DNA from: Hypomesus transpacificus
Lineage: Eukaryota > Chordata > Actinopteri > Osmeriformes > Osmeridae
Reading direction: 5' to 3'
Assembly: GCF_021917145.1 (NCBI RefSeq)
Contig: NC_061081.1
Coordinates: 280,442-344,441 of the forward strand
Length of the DNA: 64,000 bases
Positions 34,901-53,131 of this stretch are shown here, piece by piece. Below the pieces are notes generated by a model that was given only the letters and a program-made list of their open reading frames with translations, was not told the DNA's origin and did not search any database. The stretch's first letter is position 1; the number at the start of each line of letters is the position of its first letter. Made by a program: the position numbers and the translations under genes.

Positions 34901-37900
34901 AGCATAGCTGCAATGTGCTGTCCCTGAGCAATCACATGAGCAAGCACACACACAAAGACACACACACACACAAACAATAACAATTTGATTCACTCTCATA
35001 CCTCTCTGGCCAGCAGAGCAATGAAGCATCCATTTGTGTGCTCAGAAGGCTCCACCTTAAAGAACCTCTCTCTGGTTGTGTCTCTCCCCACTTCTGATCC
35101 AGAACCTTCTGACAGAACTGGACCACTCAACCTGGGAGAACACAGCACAGGCCCGGTTTAGAACCTAAAACCTACAACCCAGACTGATAGGAACACGGCA
35201 AATGACAGATGTTGGAACACAACAAAGGCTACAATCTCTCGGGTTGAGTAATTAGAGACGTTATGTAGAGAAAGAGAGTAGGTACAGGGAGAACCGGGGG
35301 AGGGTTGGGGTGAGGGGAGAGAAAGAAGAGATGGACGGGGGAGGAGTGTGCGGCCTGGCAGAGTGAGACAGGGCTTAATGACAACGCAGCAGGCGTGAAA
35401 CTGCTTTTTGGAAATCTTCCTCTCGTCTGCTCTCCTCCTCCTCTCTTTGGCACCCCACTCCCCCCATATCAAGGATTAAGTCCTATCCCCCCAGCAACCA
35501 TAAGCGTTTCATCAGGTTGATCACCAGCCCATGACTGAGTGGATCTTTCTGTGTCTTCCTCACACACACACACACACACACACATACACATTCCACACAT
35601 TCTCACTCGTTCCCATTCCTTGTATGAGACGGTTTTCCCTTCCTTCACCGGAGTGTGTGTGTGTGTGTGCACATCTGTTGGGTTTGGGGTCATTGTCAGG
35701 ACTCTCTGTTCTCATCATTAAACTCATCATCCTCATCCTCACCAACCCCTCAGCCAGACCCCACAGGGCAGGCCAGCACAAGTTCAATCACAATCCTGAT
35801 AGATGCAGCTTTAGCACATAACAATCTTTGTGATGTAAGTTGGCCTAAAGTTATTGTGCTACATGTTAGTGACATGGAAACTCCAAGCATCTCTGCCTGT
35901 TGGGCCTATACTATGCTAAAAGGTCTGCTACTGGATCACATTGACTGACTAAGCTACTTCTACCATGTGAATGTCTTGTCATTCAGAGATGTTTTGATTA
36001 TTCTATTCTGAATTCTATTCTGAAGACATTTAGCTGTTTAAAGTGTAGTAATATACTCTATCCAGAAAACAGTCAGCTGTTAGGCTACAAAACTGCTAAT
36101 GAAGGTGGGGGTAAATGAGCTCAATGACACTGTGTCATTATCATTGTGGCGCGACGGACAAGGGACATCATCCATAATATCCCGCAGTAAAACTGCTGAT
36201 TGAATATTTATATTCATGAATGAATGAATATCAGTTTGATCATTTGAATTTTGAATGTGACTTTTATGGTTCATTTTCTGAACTGTGAAAGAAGAAGTTA
36301 CAACCATGTAGAATTTGACCTTTAGACTGGTGTGCGTGTGTGTGTGTGTACTTGTAAGGCAGTAGTTTGTGGTGTGTGACGGCCTTCTCCAAGACCCTCT
36401 TCACCAGAAGCTCGTTCTCTTCAGGATAAACTGAGCGTGTGCAGTAGACCACTGCCTGCACCTTAGGAACTAAGAGAGAGGGAGAGAGAAGGAAAGAAGA
36501 GAAGATGAAGAGGGGGGGGAGAGAGAGGGGGGGGGGGAGAGAGAGGGGGGGAGAGAGAGGGGGGGGGAGAGAGGGAGGGGGGGGAGAGAGAGGGGGGGGA
36601 GAGAGGGGAGGGGGGGGAGAGAGGGAGGGGGGGGGATGAGAGAGGGGGGGGAGAGAGGGAGGGGGGGGGAGAGAGGGAGGGGGGGGGGATGATAGAGGGG
36701 GGGGGAGAGGGAGGGGGGGAGAGAGGGAGGGGGGGGGATGAGAGCGTGAGTGAACATAATGTAGCAACTGACGTAAGCAGGCTTTAAAATATTATTGCCC
36801 AGGCTTTGTATGTGTGTGTGTGTGTGTGTGGGGGGGGGGGGGGGGCACTGTGTGCAACAAACGGATTGAGTTGTAACAGAATGCGTGAGACAGAATTGTT
36901 TTTGTAGCATGGCAACTATCCACAGGCCCAGTGGTCAGTCTAACACAGCATTGTGGACAGCAGGCAAGTCCCAACACACTTTCAGAAGCAAGGAATGCAG
37001 TGCGTGTGTGCCAGTCTGGGCGTCTGTCTGTGTGTGTGTGTGGATGCGTGTACTATTGTGTGTATGCGCATGCGTGTGTTAGTGAAGGAGTGTGTTTGTA
37101 AGGATATGAGAAGGTGAAACTCTGGTAGTGGTACAGTTTCTTGTAAACCTGTCAAACACTCCATGTTGAGTTTTGATACATCAGCCTGAATACTGGAGTG
37201 TTTTTATAAGGAACTTTTGGAACAGATTTTATGGTTTAATTTCGAAGGAGGTGCACATCTTCAGTAATCCTTTTATAAGTGTATGTTCTTGAGGTGAGTT
37301 TATGAGCCTTCTGTTTGTGTGTGTGTTTGTCCACTCACAGCTGAGAGCATGTGTGAGGTCTTGTGTCTGACGTGTCATCAGAGCGTGTATTCTGTTCTGC
37401 GAGACAGAGCCCTCCCCCTTCGACAGGTCCTGCAGCAGGTCGCAATCTGACAACAAGGAACAGCTACTTATTCACAAACTGGTAACTTCCTCTCCTCCTT
37501 CAGGTCTTAATGCTTGTGTCTTTATCTTTGCCATCCATCCTTCCACATCTCAGTACGGTAAAGAATTGATTCTCTCTTTCACATCTTTTCCAATGTGCTT
37601 TATTTCCTCTCTGTCCTCCCTCCCTCCCTCCCTCCCTCCTTCCTTCCTTCCTTCCTTTCCTCACCTCCATGTTCCGAGAGGAGGGTCTCCACTGGGTCAT
37701 GTAGAGCTGAGCTGGAACACTGGGGCAGGATCAGGATGACCTTTAACCTCTGAAACCTGGAGTCCCACTGATCCAGCCCTCGGAAGTCCTCTGACAGAAC
37801 ACGGACATCTGTAGACACACACACACACAGACACACACACACAGACCGGCTTTGTCTTTCCTACCAGCCTTGGACCTGTCATTGTTTGATTAGACTGATG

Positions 37901-40900
37901 AGTAATATACTTTTAGAATTAGGATGTTTTGTTACACAAAAGCAATTAGAATGAGTGACTAACTCTTTATGTCCATCTGGGCCAGGACCCTCTGGATCTG
38001 CTCTCTCTGAGTAGGGCTGTGCTCTCCTCCACACACCAGCACCCTGGCTGAGCAGGCGGCAGCTCGGACAGCTATGTGGGCCAGGGTGAGGGCAGAGAAG
38101 GACCCCACCACCAGAACGTCACTGTCCTTGGACAACAGGGGGCACAGTGCACACACAGCCAGACACACACTCCTGTCCTGGGGAGAAGAGAACAGTAGTA
38201 TTACACTCACACACACACACACACACACACAATACCCCCCCCCACACAAACACACACACACACAAATTCTCCCCTACCTGTATGTTAAGTGTGTGTTGTT
38301 TGGTGAGATGGCAGTCCTGTAGCAGGGTTATGAGCTGAGCAGGGAAGACCAGCATGTGTAGACCCAGGGGGTCGTGGCAGTACACGCACCCCTCCAGGTT
38401 ACTCACCCCCCCCACTTCACACACACACCAGCTATGAAGCACCTCACACACTTCATCCACACTACAAGAAGGGAGAGAGGGATTCGTTGGGTCAAAAACA
38501 CTGTGTGTGTGTGTGTGTGCCTGTGCCCATGTGTGTGTGTGTTTCTACCTGCTCTGGAGTGTGTTGACCCAGGCGTACAGAGGCAGGGTTCTGGCTCTTT
38601 GTTGCTTGGTTCTGACCTGGTCTGAGAGCAGGCAGGAGATACTCACCAGATCCTGCTTCACCCTGCAGCGAGCTAGAGAAGCAGCCAGCTTGGTCTTACA
38701 TCTGTGGAGTACACGCACACACACACACACACACCAACAGAGACGAGACAATTGTCATAAGGATGTATTTATTATATTGTACATTTTGTGCATGTATATA
38801 GAATTGAACAAATGGCACAAATGCGACACACATACCTGTACAGACAGCCCTCCATCCTCTGCACTTCCAGCAGAGACTCCTCCCCTTCCTCTTTCACCCG
38901 CTCCCGGGCCAGGAACTTTCTGTCCTGGAAGTCGTACAGCATCACCATGAGCAACGGCAATGAGTCCTCTGCCTGCGAAACAGGCCACCTTCATCATCGC
39001 CATCATCCTCGTCTTCATTGTAGACTCATTAGGTCGAATGAGCCATGTTCCTGCTCTGCTCAAACCTGTTGTTATTCATCTTCTCATCCCTCAATTCTCT
39101 CGATCCTCTCTTCCCTCCTTCCCCTCATCCATCTATTCATCCGTCTCTCAAGGTCCACAAGGCTTGAGAGAGCTAGTGTGATGTACTGAATTCTAAAAAG
39201 CGGCACCGTACAAGGTTTTATCGTTTTATATTGACAAAGAAACAACTCATCAACACACACACATACACATACACACACACATACATAAACAAACATACAC
39301 ACAGGTGACAAGTGTGTCTTCGTGGATGCGATGGATTGTTTACTTTATTCAAATGATGTGCATGCTCGCGTGCATGTGTCAATTTGTCAGTAATTAAAAG
39401 GTGGTTTATGGGTTCCTTCTCAGTCTAGCAGGGGGGGAGCACGTCTCTCTAGCTTCCCATAGCAGCACACTTCTGTTCACCAGGACCAACCTGACTGCAC
39501 ACAGTCATGCATACAAACAGCATTTAACATCCTCAATTCCAATATCCCCGTATTGTAACAACATACACTGAACATCCATCAATAAATCAATGAAAGAACT
39601 ATATTCAGGCTTATTAACATTTTAAATAAAGATGCTAGGGCCCCAAGTTGTTACATGGTTGTGGTAAATGTGAAGGATGTGTTATTGATATATTTATACA
39701 CCTAATACAATTTTGGTTAATATGGCTAGAAGCTTTTTCTATTGGATACAAAATAATTTTTCTTTCAAATCTACATTTTAAAATGTTTTACAATTCAATT
39801 GAATCTCACATTCTGAAGTGAGCCGCTTGGTCTTCCAGAGTAGGGCAGACAGTCTGTCGCTTCTAATAACAGTCACTTGTGAGTGGGCGGGAGGTTACAC
39901 AGAGTTGGCTATGAAATATTGAATATGTTAAGATGTGTTTTAAGAGCTCACGATTTGCTGGGAGGTGTGGAAGCAGCTGTCAATCACAACATCTTCAAGA
40001 AGATCTTGGTCTGGAATAGAAAAGTTGTGTCTGTTAGTTCTTCTGAGTGGGATTTTTTTCTCTGTGTGTGTGCGTGTGCACATGTAGTGCTGAGAATGTC
40101 AGTTTTATCTTCACTCACACAGAGCATAAGCTTCAAAATGAACGAGGAAGCAAACATATACAGTGCCCTCCAAAAGTATTGGAACAGTGAGGCGAATTCC
40201 TTTATTTTTGCTGTAGACTGAAAACATTTGGGCTTGACATCAAATAATGAACGTGAGACCAGAGATCAACGTTTCAGCTTTTATTTCCAGGTATTTACAT
40301 CAGGATCTGATGCACAACTAAGAAAATATCACATTTTGTTTGAATCCACCCATTTGTCATGTGAGCAAACGTATTGGAACAGATATACTTAAAACATATT
40401 TAAGTGAATAAGACTTAATATTTAGTTGCAAATCCTTTGCTTTCAATAACTGCAGCAAGTCTGTGACCATTGACGTCACCAAACTTTTGCATTCTTCCTT
40501 TTTGATGCTTTCCCAGGCTTTCACTGCAGCCTCTTTCAGTTGTTGTTTGTTTTGTGGGGTTCCTCCCTTCAGTCTCCTCTTAAGCAGGTAAAATGCATGC
40601 TCTATAGGGTTTAAGTCTGGAGATTGACTTGGCCAGTCTAATACCTTCCATTTCTTGCCCCTGATGAACTCCTTTGTTGTTTTGGCAGTGTGTTTTGGGT
40701 CGTTATCTTGCTGCATGATGAAGGCTCTGCCAATCAGTTTGGTTGCATCTTTCCTTAAATTGGCAGACAAAATGTTTCTGTAGACTTCCGAGTTCATTTT
40801 GCTGCTGCCATCATGTGTTACATCCTCAATGAAGATTAATGAGCCCGTCCTAGAAGAAGCCATGCAAGCCCAAGCCATGACATTACCTCCACCGTGTTTC

Positions 40901-43900
40901 ACAGATGAGCTTGTGTGTTTGGGATCATGAGCAGTTCCTTTCTTTCTCCAAACTTTAGCCTTTCCATCACTTTGGTAAAAGTTAATCTTTGTCTCATCAG
41001 TCCATAAAACTTTGTCCCAGAATTTTTGAGGTTCATCTCTGTACTTTTTGGCAAATTCCAGCCTGGCCTTCCTATTCTTCTTGCTAATGAGTGGTTTGCA
41101 TCTTCTGGTGTAGCCCTTGTACTTTTGTTCATGAAGTCTTCTGCGAACAGTAGATAGTGATACCTTCACTCCTGCCATCTGGAGGTTGTTGCTGATCTCA
41201 CTAACAGTTGTTTTAGGGTCTTTCTTTACAGCTCTCACAATGTTTCTGTCATCAACTGCTGATGTTTTCCTTGGTCTACCTGTTCGACGTCTGTTACTTA
41301 GTACACCAGTAGTTTTCTTCTTCTTCAGGACATTCCAAATGGTTGTACTGGCTATGGCCAATGTTTCTGCAATGGCTCTGATTGATTTTCCATCTTCTCT
41401 AAGACTCACAATTGCTTGTTTTTCACCCAAAGACAGCGCTCCGGTTTTCATGTTGTTTTCACCTCTGAATACAGTCTGCATAGACAAAACCTATCTTACC
41501 CAATCTGAACCTGAGTGTAGACATTCAGTGGTATTTATTGATTGAATAATGTATGTAATAGGACACACCTGGGCAACAAAACACACCTGTCAGTCATATG
41601 TTCCAATACTTTTGCTCACGTGACAAATGGGTGGGTTCGAACAAAAAGGTGATATTTTCTAATTTGTGCATCAGATCCTGATGTAAATACCTGGAAATAA
41701 AAGCTGAAACGTTGATCTCTGGTTTCACATTCATCGTTTGATGTCAAGCCCAAATGTTTTCAGTCTACAGCAAAAATAAAGGAATTGGCCTCACTGTTCC
41801 AATACTTTTGGAGGGCACTGTATCTGCAGCCACCAGGTAAATCCTCCATTTCTATGAGAGCACTATACCCAGCAGATGGTGGCACTCCCAGCTATTCACT
41901 GTAAAGATAAGCAGGTCCTACATTGTCAGATGAAGGTAAAAAAAAAGCTAAAGCAAGAGTAAGCCAAATAATCTCTTAATTAAGTTGACTCTGAAAGGCA
42001 GAGGGCATGCTGGATGTAGTCAAATGGGTGTTGGGAAAGGTTTACTTGCCAATTAGCTAATTCGCAAATCCGAATGGGTCTGGAACCTCTCAGTTCATAT
42101 TGGATTTCCGAGGGGTGCGTTTAGGTGCCGACCAAAATAGACGCAATTGGAAAGAATTGGATGGTTACAACCAATCAGAACAATGAAATGTCATCTTGGT
42201 CATTTACAAAAATGCGTTGACAACTCTTCTTTGGACAGTCATCGTATGAAACCTGCCCCCTTTTTAAATATAGGGTTGTGATTGGAGGGAAATCTGTTTG
42301 AATGGGAAGGTGGCCAGCTCCTTAAAACATGACCTGGCAGATGAGTGTGGCTCCAAGAGCACCCCATGTGTTCATATTTTTATATTATAAGATTATTCAG
42401 TTCTGTTTTCTATAAACCCACACTGAAAATGTTTCTACATCGCTCATGCAATGCCTCTGCACAGCCGTCCATTAACACACACGTCAAGAACGATACAGTG
42501 GTACAAAAACACACACAAACACATACATTTCAGTGTGTTGAATGCCAGCTCGTAGGCCTGTCTCTCCGATATCATTTCATTGGATGCCTCAGGAAGGGGC
42601 GTATCCTCCTTCTTCCCATAGCGTATCAGCTGTTGTGTGATTGGCTTGTCCACACGCAGGTGCTCAAAAATGGCTGTTGCGAGCTGGTAAACATGGTCTG
42701 ATGGGCCAAAAGGCAGAGAGAGGGCTGGCACTGAAAGGGAATAAAGGGATATACATGTCATTTGCAAAATAACCAACAGGCTCAAACATTTGGACAAACA
42801 TTGTCCCAGCAGTTGTCAGTGCTGGTTGCATACAGTCAGGATACAACAGTATTGTCATTCAATGCACCGGCAGTCATGCAAACCCCCAAAATATATATTT
42901 TTACACTGAAATATGTGTGTGGGTGTGTGTGTTTGTTGCACCACTGCATTGTTTCCTGACATTTGTATTTATGAAATGTGAAAGGGTGTGCTGATGCATT
43001 GAATAAGTAATGTAAAAGATGTTTTACCCCATACAATAGGATTCATATGGGGATCTCATCGTAGTTATGTAAAGACTTTCTACCCTGAGCTGGGAGAGAA
43101 GGAGGAGGAGGAGGATGAAGAGAAGAGGGTTCGCTGGTGGTGATGGAGGGAAGAGTAGAGGTGGGGGCCCTGCTACCAGACCTCCCCCCATCTCTCCCGT
43201 AGGCCGAGACTTAAGGTTATCCAAAGGTTATTTTTCAAGTCATATTATTGCATTTAACAGACAAGCTAGGGTAAAGATCCATTTAACTTGTGTGATTGCT
43301 CTGAATGGGACGACAGACCCCGTTCCGCAGAGAGCAGGGTGTTTACTGAGTCGAACTTGAGCCCTGCAGCCAAATGTAAATAAGACGCATTTCGACCAGT
43401 CACGGACGAAACAAGATCTCAGTGTGTCCCGGAGGCTATTCATGTGAGACCGTGGAGCCTGTAATCTGCCACAAGTAATTGGGCTCCTGGTCTCGCAATT
43501 AGGGAAGACAGTCAGAGGCGTCATGGTGAATAAGTTATGAGCCCTGTCCGCATCGAGACAAAAGTCCCTTGGTCATTGACCCACTTCTGCTTAATATTCA
43601 GGGCGACATATTAAACACAGGACTATGATGAAAATAAATTAAGCCTGCCTGCGTTGTAGTCGTCCTGGATATTAGGGGATGAATAAGGCCACTTTTTTTC
43701 AAATTCGAGGATTAATTGTGTACAAACAACTGTGAATTCAGTCAATAATCTAGTGTTATTTCAAAGTTTTCAATGTGGACATGCTAGCGATCACCTATGC
43801 AGTACCTAATCGATAGAAACTACAATGCAATTCCCCAGCTGGTGCGGAAGAGAAGAGCTGTCTCTGTCTTGTAAAAAAAAAAAAAAAAAAAGAAGCGACG

Positions 43901-44047
43901 AGGGCTTAGTGAGATGCACGTGTTACTGTACCCTGGTTATTGCACGAGAGGTCTTAAGGTCTTACCTTTATTCCAAAGGATTCTTTGTAGCCTTCCGACG
44001 TTTAGGTCCACTTCACACAGTTTCAAATTGTTATGAAATAACTCCAT
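31967..44047 (-). CDS. nsun7: NSUN7, NOL1/NOP2/Sun RNA methyltransferase-like protein (complete, 12 exons)
   Basis: Plus-strand exon positions: 31967-33013, 35002-35131, 36352-36469, 37339-37446, 37665-37808, 37964-38177, 38278-38461, 38549-38701, 38836-38972, 39952-40010, 42527-42697, 43966-44047; total 848 aa plus stop. It aligns along its length with human NSUN7 as I recall it: YELAFNTLKYQDLLEDVVID, MVMLYDFQDRKF, KLAASLARCRVKQD, TLPLYAWVNT, VILILPQCSSSALHDPVE (motif IV region, C about 364), VVYCTRSVYPEENE (motif VI region), and VQDVLARAAAKGLLGG. The NSUN family makes 5-methylcytosine in RNA; here the motif VI Cys is replaced by Arg (about 429). The last exon encodes a 349-aa tail with an acidic run then Lys-rich KKKKQLKKHKKK, suggesting nuclear or nucleolar targeting. 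The start at 44045-44047 is set by phase and a strong donor after it. Confidence 0.92.
36477..36741. repeat. Polypurine G/GA tract in an nsun7 intron
   Basis: About 265 bases consist almost only of G and A on the plus strand, as repeated GAGAGAGGGAGGGGGGG-type units. It lies immediately 5' (in gene terms) of the acceptor of the exon at 36352-36469, so nsun7 pre-mRNA carries it as a pyrimidine tract. Confidence 0.9.
40161..41820. mobile_element. Tc1-like DNA transposon with about 220-bp inverted repeats
   Basis: The ends read CAGTGCCCTCCAAAAGTATT at 40161 and its near-perfect inverse ending at 41820, each flanked by TA (40159-40160 and 41821-41822), the Tc1/mariner target duplication. The inverted repeats span about 40161-40380 and 41600-41820. 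Each holds the ATTGGAAC-type motif at both the outer and inner end, so it has the inverted-repeat/direct-repeat layout. The element lies in the nsun7 intron between the exons at 39952 and 42527 and encodes one transposase. Confidence 0.95.
40357..41481 (-). CDS. Tc1-family DD34E transposase, C-terminus frameshifted
   Basis: Cut-and-paste transposase acting on the flanking inverted repeats. It has an N-terminal helix-turn-helix region (LSLGEKQAIVSLREDGKSIR), a GRPRK linker motif (about 68-72), then the catalytic triad: D of WTDETK (about 162), D of QQDNDPKHT (about 259) and E of DLNPIEHAF (about 294). The last two are 34 residues apart, as in Tc1 elements. Reading frame is open through the whole catalytic domain. 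Near 40461-40475 a one-base deletion appears to change the frame: the other frame would give the family-typical ending GFATKY with TAA at 40415-40417, while the actual frame runs on to 40357. Confidence 0.9.
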   Translation of the reverse strand: MQTVFRGENNMKTGALSLGEKQAIVSLREDGKSIRAIAETLAIASTTIWNVLKKKKTTGVLSNRRRTGRPRKTSAVDDRNIVRAVKKDPKTTVSEISNNLQMAGVKVSLSTVRRRLHEQKYKGYTRRCKPLISKKNRKARLEFAKKYRDEPQKFWDKVLWTDETKINFYQSDGKAKVWRKKGTAHDPKHTSSSVKHGGGNVMAWACMASSRTGSLIFIEDVTHDGSSKMNSEVYRNILSANLRKDATKLIGRAFIMQQDNDPKHTAKTTKEFIRGKKWKVLDWPSQSPDLNPIEHAFYLLKRRLKGGTPQNKQQLKEAAVKAWESIKKEECKSLVTSMVTDLLQLLKAKDLQLNIKSYSLKYVLSISVPIRLLT

Positions 44048-45027
44048 AATTATATCATCTGTACTGTAGGCTACTAATAAACAGACTGTTCAAACTCAGC
44101 TTCTGTTGAAAACTGGAGGTTTGGTTCTATAATTTGACAACGCTCAAGGACTCTCCACGCTGCGCATCTGGCCTAGTTGCGGGACTCGAGCTGGAGCACG
44201 ATGACCATGCTTAAGTTTTCAACGTCATGGTAACAATATGCTAACTCTTAGGACTACTTTTGCAGTCTGACGGTGGTGTGGTACAGCATGAAACAGCTTC
44301 GGCAGCCTAAGGAGCCAGGCTTTGAAAACTGACCATTACAGTTAGAAGAATCAGATATTGAGTAAAAGTATCGTATATGTATGTGATAATAATATTTCCC
44401 AAAAGTATGATGTACAAGTAGGCCTACTGCTTAAAAAACGTAAAACTCTAAATAAATGTGGTAGAAATGTGTTAGGTGATTCTGTAAGGCAAATTAATCT
44501 AATAAAAAAGTGTATGGAGATCATACTGTTTTTACACATACAAATGTACTTAATCAGTATCAATCAATCAATAATTTATAAACGTTACATTTTTGTTTTT
44601 TTATACCTGGAGTAAAATTACTCCAATTTGGCTAAAATGTAGACGCAAGTTTTAGGATCAAGTTGCGCTCTCTAGTGTCTAGTTGAAGAAATGCCATAAT
44701 AGGCGTTTGACAATGCGTTATGGTGAACAGCAGGGGGCAGCTATTCACTCAAAGTAATTTGTATTTCCGGAAATGCATCAAGAAGAAGAAAATTCACCCA
44801 TGCAATCAAGTCTCGCGATACAGATCACACCGGGTATCTGAACGCGGGTGGCTGAGAAAGCAAGCGAATGAATCGCCTGTGACTAGCCCGTGCCTTTCAT
44901 TATAAACAATAGGATCATACGTTTTAGCTCGAAGAAAGTTTTTAAAACAATCTCTGGTAGTGAACGTTGGGTCTTAGTCATCGATTAACTCACAATCTGG
45001 TTAGATCGAGGGAACAATTCGGTAAGA
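44048..45027. promoter_or_regulatory. Head-to-head promoter interval of nsun7 and smarca5
   Basis: The two start codons are 980 bases apart and point away from each other, so both promoters must lie here or in 5' UTR introns. A CTCF-like core, ACAGCAGGGGGCAGC, is at 44727-44741. No TATA box was picked with confidence. Confidence 0.6.
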
Positions 45028-52696
<7,669 letters not shown>

Positions 52697-53131
52697 TGCA
52701 GCGAACGTCAGGTGCCCGAGGAAGGAAGAGAGAGGAGAGAGCAACAAGATAGCTAGTCGTAACGTCTGTTGCATTTTTTTTTTTACGGGTCGTGACGATG
52801 TACTGTACAACAAAAAAATTCCCCTCAGAGGACTAAGCTTCTTTGCTTGTAGGTCGGCTCGTTCTAGGTAAGGTTTAGTTGTTCGCAGGCCTGCCTTGTT
52901 AGTGACTCAACCCCATAACTGCAGCCGCACTGGGTTATTTTGTTTTGTTTATTTTCTACCTTTTTTACTAGTACTTGAGGTGATATAATAAATGTATTTA
53001 TGCCTGTTTGGTTGTGCACCACATTCCCTTTCCTGTAACAATGTGTCCCTTTTTTATTTTGAAGAACCTCATTTGTTTTTCTTTACCTACAAGGGTTGAA
53101 AATGTGTCTTTTTGGAATATGTCTCAATAAA
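52697..53131 (+). other. smarca5 3' UTR with two polyadenylation signals
   Basis: AATAAA occurs at 52987-52992 and again at 53126-53131, about 290 and 430 bases after the stop. Either could be used. Confidence 0.6.

Noticed and set aside
36264-36910. Pro/Ser-rich frames across the polypurine tract
   Set aside because: They are translations of the GA/G simple repeat, not a protein.
38959-39181. Plus-strand hydrophobic frame near the nsun7 exon at 38836
   Set aside because: It covers the intron and no exon signals or conserved residues support a gene.
43029-43042. Alternative first coding exon for nsun7 (MNPIVW then donor GTAAAA)
   Set aside because: It is phase-compatible but encodes only six residues with stops just upstream. 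The exon at 43966-44047 has a stronger donor and lies nearer the promoter interval.
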